This document shows positions 37,023 to 49,064 of a stretch of 64,000 nucleotides of DNA, piece by piece (positions within the stretch are counted from its first letter, which is position 1; every line of letters starts with the position of its first letter). The position numbers were made by a program, and so were the translations under genes. The DNA comes from Circinella umbellata. Taxonomy: Eukaryota > Mucoromycota > Mucoromycetes > Mucorales > Lichtheimiaceae. Location: NCBI GenBank assembly GCA_025093555.1, contig JAIWNF010000105.1, positions 1 through 64,000 of the forward strand, given 5' to 3'. Below the pieces are notes generated by a model. The model was given only the letters and a program-made list of their open reading frames with translations. It was not told the DNA's origin and ran no database searches.

Positions 37023-38276
37023 CATGGATGTTCACAACCAAACCTAATTTGATTAAGTTATCAGACCAAAAATTGAGATATTTTAAACATACGTATGCCA
37101 GATGATAATACCTGTCCTCTACGATACTGTCAAAATTCAACTAATCATGGATAAATCTATGACATACTATAGCTATTTACGTATTATACGTATATTTTAT
37201 AAATATATAGGAAAAACAATATAAAAGGAGATACAATCCACCCACGCTTTTTTCAAATCTCTTCGTTATGCACCCTTTGGTTTTTTGGAAAGTTTTAAAA
37301 ATACTTTATGGAAAAGCAACTTGCAACTTCCATCGAGGCTTTTTTTTGGAGGGAGTTGCGCTTATCTGGAGTAAACTATATTATACTTTGATAATTGTGT
37401 ATAGCATTCTTATAAAGCATTATCCAATAAAGAAATACGAAAATGTCAGCAAAGAATAATTGATGAGATGCTGTATATAAAATATTTATATGGACTCTCG
37501 CTTGTTGCGACGCTTCATCAGGAAATATGAAATCAGGTGAGCAAATAACCGGAGGGTTGCATGTAAAAAATGGTATATGTGCGTATAATGTTGAGAATGT
37601 TACAGTAATTTCCCTACTTTTTTCTTTCTTTTTCTCTGTTGCTTGGTTTTCATACGTAGTACCATTTCACACTTCTGTTATCTCCCAGTATTTCCTACGA
37701 GGCCCGTTCTATCTATGTATTTATTAAGAATGGCAAGGAAATTATATTTTTTATACTTGGTTGCTGCGTATTCTTCAACACGAGCCTGCAAATCATTTAA
37801 ATATTATTTTATATACGTACGTACGTAGATGATGTATCTACATAAAAGCAATCTTTGGAACAATTATTTTGCAAGTTTTACTCTTGTATTTATATATAAT
37901 TTGTGTTTTTTTTTATTGAGACTTCCCAAATTTCAACAAAAAAACAATGGAACAGCACAAATCAGAAGCTATAATCAAAATCAAGAACCTTGGTAACCAT
38001 AGATCATCCACTTTTATAAGTTACACACTGCTTACATATCCCTTACTTTCTCCATAAATTGCCGTTATTTGGTAAAATATCATATTTTGATAATGAACTT
38101 GGAAGTCACAAATCTCGATCGAAAATTAAAAGCTACTTTATAAGATATCTTCAGATTGGTTAAATTAACATATTGTATTACGACTCAAATAGTTGATAAT
38201 TTCGTTTCTGATAATTTTTTGCGAGTTCGTATTTTAACTTATATTTTAACAGCTTACCTCAGTATATATGCACCTT
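37023..38276. mobile_element. Family D copy 2, interrupted by family E
   Basis: 37030-37230 aligns with 2690-2840 and 37563-38276 with 2845-3456. The right end complement begins AGGTGCATATATACTGAGG. The left end (GATGTTCACAACC) is decayed. The 329-bp family E element sits between the two parts. Confidence 0.6.
37234..37562. mobile_element. Family E copy 1: ~330-bp MITE
   Basis: Left end CAATCCACCCACGCTTTTTT, right end complementary to CATGCAACCCTCCGGTTATT; interior shared with 56215-56527 (GCAACTTGCAA and GAGTTGCGCTTATC). No ORF. Confidence 0.65.
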
Positions 38277-38350
38277 TTATTATCTCGATCAATAACGTAA
38301 ACGTAAGATAAATACAGTAGTATCTTTTTTTTTTAACTTTTCATTGTATA

Positions 38351-39161
38351 CGGTGAGTATTCGCTAAACCGGTACTCGTTAAAACCGGTATTTCGGTAAG
38401 CCGGTAGTATCTCTCAATTATTTTTTTATATATATTTAGTAAAATACCGGTAATTCGCTACACCAGTATCCGGTGAACTTTCCTAAATATTTACCGGGTT
38501 TATAATAGTATTATTTTATCTTATATAATTCAATATTAGTCTTTTTAATGGTAAAATCAGTAATACAGTCTTCCTTTAATCTTATCCCAGCTCTTCCCTT
38601 TGTTTTCAGCTGGCTACTTTGTTTTCATAGCAATTAAAAATACACAAATAATTCTTGTCGTCAAGAGAAAGCTTCCCAACATCTTGTTGATAACAGTGTC
38701 TCTTTTTCGCCAACTTCACACAGATGTTTTTTTCTTCTTCCTCATCTGCCTACTTACGTACTTCTTTTCACTTTTGTCACGTACTTGTTCATTACCATTG
38801 AATACTGTATGTAATTATGTTGTTGATACAATTCGCTTTTACTCATTTATTCGACTGCTAACCAAGGTCCATATTAAACACATTTTGTTGTAAATTCATT
38901 ATTTATCCAGTGTCTGATTAATTATTACTATTTGATGTATACACCAGTGTCATTTTTATCACTAAAAGATTAGCTCAAGTAAGTAGCATAGCTACATTAA
39001 GCAGCTAGCTACATTATATAAACTATTATTTTTTTTATCTTACGTATCAAGTATATTCTACATATTAGTACCAGTTGCATTTCAATTCGCTAAACCGGTA
39101 ATTCGCTAAACCGGTACAAACCCTCACATATATCGAGTACCGGTTTAGCGAATACCCACTG
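38351..39161. mobile_element. Family B copy 5
   Basis: Left end CGGTGAGTATTCGCTAAACC after TA, right end complementary to CAGTGGGTATTCGCTAAACC before TA. ACCGGTAATTCGCTA motifs recur near both ends. This is the reverse-orientation match of 13691-14485 and the best-preserved copy with that one. Confidence 0.8.
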
Positions 39162-39247
39162 TATATATATATATATATTATTTATTTGAAATCATTTCTT
39201 ATATTCTGATACTAACACGAATCTCATTTAATCTCATTTACAGAGTA

Positions 39248-39755
39248 TTATATTGGTCCACTGGCTGATACAGAGCATGCTCCAGCACAACTCCAACTTG
39301 GACAACATTCTTCATCGTTGGTACATCTTATATAATTAAAATCTTGACTTCTTCCTCTTGTTGTATAACACCATTCTTCCAGTTCTATAACACCAGGAGC
39401 ATCCCCAACGCCTAGACATTCCGACCAACAAAACCCTTCATAACACCCGTGTCTACCACATTGTTGAACAGCCGAGGTTCCACATTCTGGGCAATCTTTT
39501 GTAATACGTAAAAAAGTATTTTTTTTAAAAAAAAAATGAAAAGTAGCAATATTTTTATAATTGAGTAACCATTATATTAACCTTCAAAATCGTATTTATA
39601 TTTCGAATAAAAATAATATGGATAATAAAGTATAATTATTAAATATGGGACTCACCACCAGAATCTTGACGTTTAGCATTTGTTTGAGCGATACTAGAAT
39701 ATGCTATGGAAAGGACCAGAAAGCATGCAAATAACATAATAGTATAATATTTCAT
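39248..39755 (-). CDS. Small secreted cysteine-rich protein (12 Cys in mature region)
   Basis: Two exons (39656-39755, 39248-39495) splice in frame to 115 aa. The ATG at 39753-39755 is chosen because a hydrophobic signal peptide (MLFACFLVLSIAY core, residues ~5-23) follows at once. A Lys-Arg at residues 28-29 could be a Kex2 site. The mature part has 12 cysteines (35, 38, 46, 51, 56, 60, 76, 91, 97, 98, 103, 107), with HGCYEGFCWSEC, EEWCYTT and ECCPSWSCAGAC segments; an even number suggests six disulphides. The CC pair and tight spacing recall knottin-like extracellular proteins, and the GFCW/WCYTT pattern reminds me of arthropod Cys-rich proteins (recall, unverified). Effector, antimicrobial or wall-related roles are all possible. 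Confidence 0.85.
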
Positions 39756-39839
39756 GGATAATTTTATTACTAGAGAAGAAAAGATGGACGTAGTTGATTT
39801 GATAATACAAAAATTTAACTTCATATGGCTCTCAAATTG

Positions 39840-42769
39840 ATTTTTTTTCCTCGCCTGTATTTATATGTAAGTCTACTAATTTAGTAGTATAAATAACTAG
39901 CATGTACGATATGATCTTAAGTGTATTATGCTAATGGAATATCCTTTTATTTCTTTAAGGTTAATGCAAGTCGCCCCTTTTTTTATTCTACACATCGTAA
40001 TGTGTTGACATCACTACGTATGAAGCAACAATTTAGATCCGCGCAACATTATGCCCTCCATGATTCATTGTTCTGTATGCTTCATAGGTATCTTTCTTGG
40101 TTTTTATTTGGAGTCCTCTATAATTGAGTGTCTGTGAAGACATATTGATTGAGACGGAGCAAAAAAGAAACTAGAAAATAAAAAAAAAGCTTATTGGGAG
40201 ATAAGGAAAATGGGCGTAAAGAAGGGGTCTACTACATACTGAAAACTTCTTTATAAAGAATTGGAAAAGGTAACGAAGTGAGAATTTAGAGGAAAGGAGA
40301 CATATTGGGAATAAAGAATCAAGTCCAAATAGTAGAGTCAAGTTTAAAAAGAGAACAGAAGACGAAGAAAACATTTTGTGGAGAAAGAGGTAACAACCTT
40401 TTGATGCACTAGCTTTTAACTTTTTACCCCTTCGGGGGTTCCATTAACGCCACATATTGTTTTACATATTCTATATAATCGTCACTTAAATCACTACATA
40501 TGCTTAAAGCAGTAGATTAATTCCGTCTTCCACTAATAAGATAAAACATAGTTGTTTCCCGTCTCCTTCTGCTAACTTATGATTCTTTTTCTTGACGATT
40601 TCTGGACACGTACTCGAGAAAAATATTTAATACAGCTTATTCAGGATGGATATGAAAGCACCACCTTAACAACAGAAGAGATGGATTTTTCATGCATGCT
40701 GCGATATTTATGAGCACATTATTTCTACTCGCATATATTTTTAGGATTCAGAAGCATTGTCATTTGATGTTTAACAGTTCCGATCATTTTATGTGAGGTT
40801 AGTTTGAAATATCAAACAATAATATTATAAGCTTAACGCATTTTTATTTTGTTTAAAACAAAATTAACGAAAGGGATAGATACCGATGGGGTAATTTTTT
40901 TTAAAGAAATAGGTATACAACATGTCAAATAAAACGTTTCAACCAAATAATTACAGTTTACTGATAATTATAAAAAATAAACTGTGTACTCTAAGTAAAG
41001 AAAGAAGATTTTTTTGTAGCTCTCAAAATACGTATGACGGAGGTGTACTATCATATAAAAAGATTGGAAACATTATAATAGGGGTTCTCCTATTTTTGGG
41101 ATACTTCCCTTTTCCCTTTTCTAAGTTGTTCGTAGTTTTTTTTTCAATGAGACACGAGAATCTGAATCGTTTTTACCTCGAGATTGGGGTCAAGAATATG
41201 GTATGATTCTGTAATCATTCATAATCAGCTTCCCCATCATCAACATGATTCATCTTTCACTGAAATATTGGTAAACTCTAATTTATTATGCGTCATTGTG
41301 GCATTGTGGCCTTACCAATATGCAAAGATAAGTAACCAAGGCGCAAAGTTATACTTTATGATGCGTTAAAAAGAATGTAATCGCTATTAGTGATTGACTG
41401 AGCGGGCCAATGCTTTATACACTCGAGAGATGATTTTGTAATTTATATACGATACATATGATCATATTAATGAATATTTAGATGTTATAATGAGCCTCAA
41501 CAGCAATGCTTCAGCTAATAGAAAACGATAGCATTTTATCAGTTCTAGAAAGATAACATTAATATATCATAAATAAAAGATGGGCATTCATATTGAATTG
41601 TATGGTATTTGCTAAGCAAAACTTTAATTCTTTAATTTCAAGAAAAGGAAAAGAAGACGATCGACTGCTCTCATCTTGTCATACATAATGAAATATGCTT
41701 ATTAATGAAAATCCATATCCTTCACGGTTAATGATCAAAAACAATGTACCATTCAGCTGTTAGTCAAAGGATGCAAACGTGTAGAAAAAAACAAGTATCA
41801 CACGCTCTGCCAAACCAACAGATGCTAGCAACAAAAATCATAATCTTATAGGTATTTATCATGCACACTCCTTGTAATCTGCAATTTTTCCCAAATTGTT
41901 TTAAATCCCTACTACTTTTCCGTGTCATCATGAAGCATAAAAAACATCCACTACTATTGTTTTTAGGGTTTTTAAGAACAAATATATTGGATTACTTCTT
42001 CTTTTTTATCTTTTAAAAAAAATGTTTTAAGGCTTCAAAGTTGGGCACTTTTGGCTGGAAAAGAAAGAAAGAGGCTGAGACTTATAATTTTATGAGGGAA
42101 AAAATAATAAATGGGGGGGGGGCGCTTATTTTAGACTTATTCATGCCAAACCACAAAAGAGGAAATTTCACTTGTAAATATGAGTTGCATTAATTATTCA
42201 AAAAAGTGGATATAAAAGTATTGTTTAAAAAAAACGTAAAGATAAGAAGCTAAGCTAAAAGTATTTTGATCAATTCGATCCTATTTATACTATTTACTAT
42301 AATGCTTAATAATATTTAATAACTATAAAAACTATTTGATAACTTTTAATGTTTCTTGATATTATTAAAACTATTTAATTTTTTTTTATCATTAGCATCC
42401 ACCAATGAAATCTAACCTTAGTTTCAGCAATTTATAATATCCATTAATACTACGTATGGAATTATGAAATGAAAAGTTTCATTAAAATAATAATAAAAAA
42501 GAGAGATAGAGTAAGAGTATGTGTATATTCAAGTTATGAAAAAAGATATTCCAACGTCTATTTTACTTTTGCTGGATGAGCCTCATTGTTATCTCTAAAA
42601 AAGTCTAGGTTCGTCTACATAAAAATCCTACTCCTCTGTATGGATTACGCAACTGATAATTTTAGCTCTTGTCATGTCAGGCCTCAACCTTTGAAGCTAA
42701 TATTCCGAACAACCTGCGATATTGATGTTGAAGTTTAAGTTTATGCTTATCGCTCTCTACGTACTTATG
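39840..42769. other. Gene-poor interval; small UUCG-type hairpin
   Basis: No supported gene. A perfect ACCCC-TTCG-GGGGT stem-loop lies at 40426-40439, and a G-run at 42114-42122. Short ORFs at 40922-41206 and 41184-41369 show no domain or splice structure. Confidence 0.5.
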
Positions 42770-43155
42770 CATGCATTGAACTTCTATATGTAATAAGCAT
42801 AAAAAAATGTCTATTGTTTATAAACCCATGCAAAATAACGAGAATAAGTTCGACTTGCAAGAAAGAAGCAGAAGCAGAATATCACCACTGGCTTTTTTTT
42901 ATGGAAAAGGCGATGCATGAAGATAAATATAAAGTTTAATATTAAACTCTTGTCAAAAATGTTGAAAAACTAGTATTATTTCCTTCTAAAATAGAAAAGA
43001 TATTATTTGTACGTACTCTCGATATAACGATATATTTTCTAAAACCGTATCGGATATCGTTATATAAAATTAGCGATATTTCCCGCTTAATCTGTCTTGA
43101 ACCCCAGAACCCTATCGTTATATCGAAATATCGTTATATTGAATATCGTTATAGG
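42770..43155. mobile_element. Family C copy 2: truncated
   Basis: TGTCTATTGTTTATAAA, AGTTCGACTTGCAA and the CTCGATATAACGATAT...CGTTATATCGAAATATCG block match 21060-21470. Both TIR ends are missing; it stops at ATCGTTATAGG near 43155. Confidence 0.7.
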
Positions 43156-46100
43156 TACTTAAGAGATACGGTAGATACGTATAAAAAAAGATAATAAAGC
43201 CTGATTTAGATATTATTATCTGAATAAAAATTAAAGAAATTGTATCAATGATAATATATATGTATCCGCGTATATCAACTTTTATTATGTAACGGTTGTA
43301 TGATTTACCTGTGGTAATAAAAAACATCTTTTCATTGTAGGAATAAAAGTATCCAAAAAGTATATAGAAGATATACAAATATGTGGTAATACGAAAGCTG
43401 CCTCCAGGTTACATGATTCTTTTTTTACCCCCAAATGCAACAATGTAAGATTCAATCCAGTCAAGGTCGATTATGTTCACGTCTTTTTATACATATATTT
43501 TATTTCATGCTGTAAGATGCAAAATTATTTGTGAAATATAATAATTTTCAGTCCAATCCGATCCGATCTGTCTGTCAACAATCAAGATATATTGTCACCT
43601 TTGAGTTTGCGTGATGAGACAAGCAATATATCAGTTCAATATTACCAGGAAAGTAGTCATTACATTTGATCCTTCCTCAACAGATTTAGAGTATTTCAAT
43701 GTTGACAATGAAATTACAGTGGTTAACGACAAATTCCGCGTATAAGTCCAGTTATTCCAGCATCTTAAACTTTCCATCCATTTTTGCACGACACTTCCAA
43801 CCAAGTAGATTATCAGTATATGTGACCGAAACATTCAATATACCAACTTCGAAACGATATATCCACATTACAATTTTTCGTGCCAATATCCAAACATTTT
43901 ACTGATAATCATATTCGATTCATTATTGTCATTTGTGGATTAGCTGTCGAATATGGACCACCAAGAACATTATTCAATTAAATGATAGGCCACATCCACG
44001 GTTTCACGGATGTAAAATTGCTTTTGACTCTCAGTTATAGTCTTCAAACAACATCTTTGTGACTCATTCCCTTACAATCCAAACTATTTGTTCTAGTCAC
44101 CCTCTCAGAGATGAAAAAATCACTTACCAGATAAGAAGTTCAACGGATCGTGTACATTGTACAGCACTAGATATAGAGAAGAAGAGCTAGTCACCAAGCC
44201 GGCATAAAACAGTCATCAAAAGAGCAATTCCCATTACTGGAGTATCGATCCAAATACACTACCAAGCGCAACGTGATGGTGAATTATATAAACATATGGA
44301 GAATTTGTTCGAGAATAAAATAGCGATATATGATGGTTGTATAGCGATGACTACCTGCAGTTTCAATCCAATAAAAACTCCACGACAATTGTGTCTTTAG
44401 ACTATAAATCCAAAACATCAAATAGAGAACCCTTTTATGTTTACTTCCAAGATCCAATAAGCCGCAAGACGTAATTTCTTCGAGCCCTTACTGGACGATC
44501 CCAAACAACTTTCGAAATCCAGGTACCAGAGTTGAAACAGAACCTGATCCATTACATGTGTGTATCCAATTTTTATTTTGTGGTGGTAATATTTTGGCAG
44601 TTGCAAAATGACAAAGTTTACATTATCGCGGATGTAGGTTTTTGTTTGATTAGCGGTGAATTTATGTTGAACCGGATGACATTTCCTCCAAAATTATCAC
44701 AAGATCAAGAATAAAGAAACCGGACAATCATACATATCCATTTTCTATATCTCCATGGTGTGACCTTTTTTTCCTTTTAATTTGATGCCTTTGTTATCAG
44801 GAATCGGAAGCCAGCTTTGATCCATTGTTATTGGTGAATATGGTGAAAAAGAAAACGTTATATTTACCACCAAGAACGTGCCAAGACTTTTGTAGTCTTA
44901 TCGCACACCCATCCCAGTTGTCTGCAACCGTTGTCGGTAATTAATACAACACTTTTTTCTCATAGTGACCTTTTATAGATCGATCGGTTGAATTTGACTT
45001 TGTTATATACTTGTTGCGATCGTCATTGTTGAAGTATTAAGCAGACCAGAAGTACTTGTGAGGCGCTGATGACTTTTATAACTCCATTCAAGTACACTTT
45101 TAGTCTGGAATTGAACAAGGAAGACACCATTTTCTTACAGCAAGAAGTGGACGTGTGAAATAGTTGGCTGTTGATACAAGTCAATAATAATAAAAAAAAA
45201 CCTTTTAGAATTAGTGTTTACAATAAAACAGGAATATTTGTTGCATAACTACAAGTTGCTGAAGCGATTAGGATCGATGCCCCATTATGCCATGTTTTGT
45301 ATGAAAAGGAATTCATTCTGTACGAGATGCTGAAGTTGATTCGAGGATTGTCGCAGTCCAGATGGTAACTATTTGAAGAAGCAGAAACTGTTGTTTTAAC
45401 AATGGTCAACGGTCCTTTTTTCCAGAAAGTCCGCAAGAGATATGAAGTGTACAACCTTACTAAAAAAAACTTTTAAGCGATACACGGAAGCACGTACAGC
45501 ACCACCATCTACCAAAATCAAATACTAGAAACAGGTACAAGGCGTTACAAAAAAAATCGAACTGTGTATTGGTGATTAAAACTATATGTTCATCCGGATA
45601 TGATTGCGAAGGTCGACTCAGTTGGACCTGAATGTCGTGTTAGTATTTCGAAAAAATGGTTGGCTTATAAAAATAATGGCTGTCAAATTTTTTTTATAAT
45701 TTTTAATGTAGTTAAAACTGTTGAAAAGCACAGTTCATGGCCATACAGAACTATATCTACAATTGAGTAAAGAAAAGTATAGTTGGATTTTCGGGCCGTA
45801 TAATAAGGACATAAGTTTATATTGGTTTCAAGTCCTATCGTACAATAGAAAAATACCCATTACAGTAATTGATTACAGATTAAAGAGTATTTAGTTTAAT
45901 GCATATAAATAAATATAACGATATAAAAGATGAATATGATATAAAATTGGTTATCTGAACAGGGTGAAACCATATCTTTGTGTCCAATTGGTAATTTGTA
46001 CAATGGAGACATAATTACCATCAAATATGGGACTCGTTGTTATTATCGATTAGAGTATCTAAGCGACAAAATACTATATACCAGTGGTGGTTAATCTCAC

Positions 46101-46740
46101 GGTTCATATAAAGACCATGTGACAAAGTTAGTAAGCGAATTGATGAATATTAATACTACTTTTTCAAAATCATTGATAACAAAAATAGTTGAATGAGCAT
46201 AAACACGCCAGAAGGTCATACTTTTTAAGTTTCATATCGGATAGCTTTCAACTTGTGAAGCGTTTATATCTAACAGTTTGTATAATACTTGAAAACACGA
46301 AAGCTTTATTGTTAAGGTTTGTGGCTTTATATTTCCATACAGTAGTATATTATTTCTTGGTATAAATGGTCTGGTCATATCATAATAATTATATTATTGT
46401 TTGTCAATTTAGCTTTCTCTTGAAGGATTCCATTTCAGCTGTTAGTATCGATATCATTGAACCTGGGATCATTTAACTGAATTTTAATAACTCGATCAAA
46501 CTTCTTTTTCAAAAAAAAAAAAAAAAATTGTTGAGGCTCGGGTAAAATTATAGTGGTCCGTGCATTTTTTATAACTTTATTGGTTATAGATTAGTTAATC
46601 AGTGACATTCTTTCTCTGAAATGAAGAATGAGATTTTAAGAAGATTTCATTATTGTATAAAAAGCAACAATAATTTTATTATAGAATATGGGTATAGTGT
46701 GTATATGTGGAGATGATAATAAAAATAGGTGGTTCTAGAC
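43156..46740. other. Region of possible decayed coding sequence, no intact gene
   Basis: Composition is less AT-extreme and several short frames look protein-like (for example 43616-43750 +, and 44810-44945 + with LLLVNMVKKKTLYLPPRTCQ), but stops and frame changes break them and I cannot assemble an ORF with splice sites. Best read as one or more pseudogenes or transposon relics of unknown identity. Confidence 0.35.
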
Positions 46741-46759
46741 TGTGCGTGGGATCTAAGGA

Positions 46760-46790
46760 ACGCGTAACTGTAATGCAGCTATAAAATAAA
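46760..46790 (+). promoter_or_regulatory. MCB-like ACGCGT and TATA-like box
   Basis: ACGCGT at 46760-46765 and TATAAAATAAA at 46780-46790 lie 102 and 77 bp before the ATG at 46867. GGCGGCGCG follows at ~46804. Position and sequence suit a core promoter; regulation by MBF is inference. Confidence 0.45.
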
Positions 46791-46866
46791 AATTCATTTC
46801 CATGGCGGCGCGTTTTTTTCTTTTTCTTTTTGTTTCACCTTTTACCCCCTTATTTTTTTTAACAGT

Positions 46867-47583
46867 ATGACTCGCTCTACTTCTCTCACTGCTCCTGCTT
46901 CTACTTATAAACCAAACAAATCACGCATTCGCGTTCGTTTCAATCGTCCTCCGCCACCTCCTCGCCGCATCTCCATTCCCAAGTGTGTATTCAGCTACGG
47001 CTGGGTACAGACAGGTTTGGGTTCGGTAATCAAGAAAATCCAAAGATGTATAATCTCTAAAAAAGAGATTGCCCCACGCCGGCGCCTACAACCTTCCCAT
47101 ATGTCATTTTCCCGCGTCGGCTCGACCCTCAATGCCGCTTCACCTCTTTCTTCTCCGCCGCTTTTCCCTGTCGGCTCTGACAGCTCCCTATCAAGCCTCT
47201 CGAGCCTCTCGACTCTTTCCCTCGGCTCTTCTTCTCCTCCGCATTCTCCTACTCTATCACTCGCATCCGTATTTTCTGGTTCCTCTGGTTCCAATGCTTC
47301 TGTCGCTGATGATGTTGGTTCTTATGTCGGTGTTAATGGTGTTGATGGTGTAGGAAGAGAACAAGAAGAAGAAGATGAAGAAGAAGAAGAAGAATATGTA
47401 GGTGAACCTGAACGTGAAGAAGTTGATGAAGAAGAAGATGATGATGATGAAGAAGAAGAGGGTGGTGACCCTATGGAAATAGACTGGCGATTTGGCGATG
47501 GTGAGGAAATGGATGTGGATTGGTGGGAGGGGGATATGGAGGTGGATATCCTCCCCCCCAATGCCACATCGTTATGGTTTTAG
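46867..47583 (+). CDS. Uncharacterised Ser-rich protein with acidic tail
   Basis: Single open frame of 238 aa. Residues 1-~80 are basic with a PPPPPRR run. Residues ~85-140 are a Ser/Pro/Leu-rich tract. Residues ~165-200 are almost pure Glu/Asp. The last ~40 residues hold three acidic-Trp segments (MEIDWRF, EMDVDWWEGDMEVDI). No known domain; disordered and acidic, like a transcription or chromatin cofactor, though that is only composition. GC content is well above the surroundings. The stop codon lies three bases before a strong donor (TAGGAG|GTAAGT), so this is exon 1 of the spliced transcript described next, or alternative splicing skips the stop. An AACAG just before the ATG could be an acceptor of a 5' UTR intron. 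Confidence 0.65.
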   Translation: MTRSTSLTAPASTYKPNKSRIRVRFNRPPPPPRRISIPKCVFSYGWVQTGLGSVIKKIQRCIISKKEIAPRRRLQPSHMSFSRVGSTLNAASPLSSPPLFPVGSDSSLSSLSSLSTLSLGSSSPPHSPTLSLASVFSGSSGSNASVADDVGSYVGVNGVDGVGREQEEEDEEEEEEYVGEPEREEVDEEEDDDDEEEEGGDPMEIDWRFGDGEEMDVDWWEGDMEVDILPPNATSLWF

Positions 47584-49064
47584 GAGGTAAGTTCTGTCTT
47601 GAATTGTATACAAAAATAACTATTTTATCGTGTCTCTAATTATCAAAGGTCTATTTTGTAATAGTAGATTTTATAACCTTGAAAAACAAAAAAGTAAGTT
47701 GCAAAATACCTGTTTGAAGCATGTTTTTTTACTCGTCAAAAAATAAATAACTTGTTGCTGACATGTTTTTTTCTTAACAATTTAGAAAATATAAAACCAA
47801 CAAAAATCAAAAAAAAGTATAAAAACCTTAAAACCCAAAAAAAAATCGAAAAACACATAAAAACCCAAAAAAAACATTCTTTTCTTTTCTTTTCTTTTTT
47901 TATTGGTAAGTGACCTTTTTAAATTGTTCTCTGAATTAGATATAAAACATGTTAAGATATTGAATACTAATACAACAATCTTCTTCTTCTTTGTAGGCTC
48001 GTTCTCCCTTTGCATTTTACTTTTTTTTTATCTTTTTCTATTGGCGTCGTTGGTTAGTCGGTGTATTTTTTTTTAATAGAGGTAATTATTTGATCGGTTG
48101 GAGACAAATTGATGGCAGTAGTTAAATTTAAAGTATACTAATATCTTATGTTTATTGCTATCCATATATATAGGTCGATTTAACTCCCTCTCACTTTTTT
48201 TATCTTTCAAGATACCCTATTTCTTTCATATACCCATTTTTATTCAAGGTAAGTATTTTATAAATATATTATGAATATTGGATACGGACAAGGTGATAAA
48301 TTAAAATGATAGTGTAGTTACAGTACTAATCATATTTATCATAACTCATACTCATATATGTAGGTCGAGCTGGCTCTCTTTTCGTTTTTTCAATATACCC
48401 CATTTATAGACCATACCCTATTTATTTAATATTTTTGCTGTTGTTTTTGAGGTAAATATTCCAAATATATAATATGAATATGAATTATCGATAGAGTGAG
48501 AAATGAATATGAAACTATAGGTACTAACCATGCTTTACATAATCCACATTCTTACATATATATAGGTCGAGGTCGGGCTGGTTCCCGTTCCTCCCTCTGT
48601 TATTTATTATTTATTTTTAAGGGTACGTACTTATAAATGTGCTTAAATACATATATCGATTATATATAATGATAATCAGCTAGATTTGAGTTACTAATCT
48701 CCATGTCTTTATGACATTTAATATATAGGTCGACCAAGTCTCCCTCATTTTTGTTTTCTACCTATTTATTTATCCAGTTTTGATATTTATTTATTAGAGG
48801 TATGTTAAATTAATTATACGGAGAAACAAGTGTTAATGCTAGTGATTTATGCTATAACAACTAATAAAACATTTATTATATATTTTATTAACACTTAGGT
48901 GGAGGCGACTCCCTCTAGAGTTTCGCCATTTTTTATTGGCGTAGTAAATGGTTTTTGAACCATTGAGGTATGTAAAATATAATCATGTCAACGTGTAAAT
49001 AATACAGGATTATAAGAATGCACGATGTATAATTAATATCTAATTGGTTTTTTTATTTAAATAG
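47584..49064 (+). other. Chain of tiny exon-like units with strong splice signals
   Basis: Predicted exons: 47650-47691 (least sure), 47786-47905, 47997-48081, 48174-48248, 48364-48451, 48566-48622, 48729-48799, 48899-48967, then a last exon from 49065. Most introns are ~90-115 nt, begin GTAAGT, GTAAAT, GTATGT or GTACGT, contain TACTAAT/TACTAAC-like branch sites, and most end ATATATAG. Exons at 48174, 48364, 48566 and 48729 all start GTCGA, that at 48899 starts GTGGA, and most contain CTCCCTC or a variant, so they appear to be duplicated exons. They are T-rich. One frame reads GR-x-x-SL-type hydrophobic peptides across 47997-48451 and again across 48566-48799 but does not stay open throughout. 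Coding status is undecided. Confidence 0.55.

Noticed and set aside
38600..38893. 97-codon ORF in family B
   Set aside because: A similar frame recurs in another B copy only because the element is repeated; no transposase motif is visible on either strand.
40426..40439. UUCG hairpin as an RNA gene or terminator
   Set aside because: A single five-base-pair stem is too small; no neighbouring transcript or conserved context.
45950..46120. Resemblance to a CSL (RBP-J-type) beta-trefoil segment (LYNGDIITIKY)
   Set aside because: Only a short fragment matches from memory, and flanking frames contain stops and no other CSL motifs in order.
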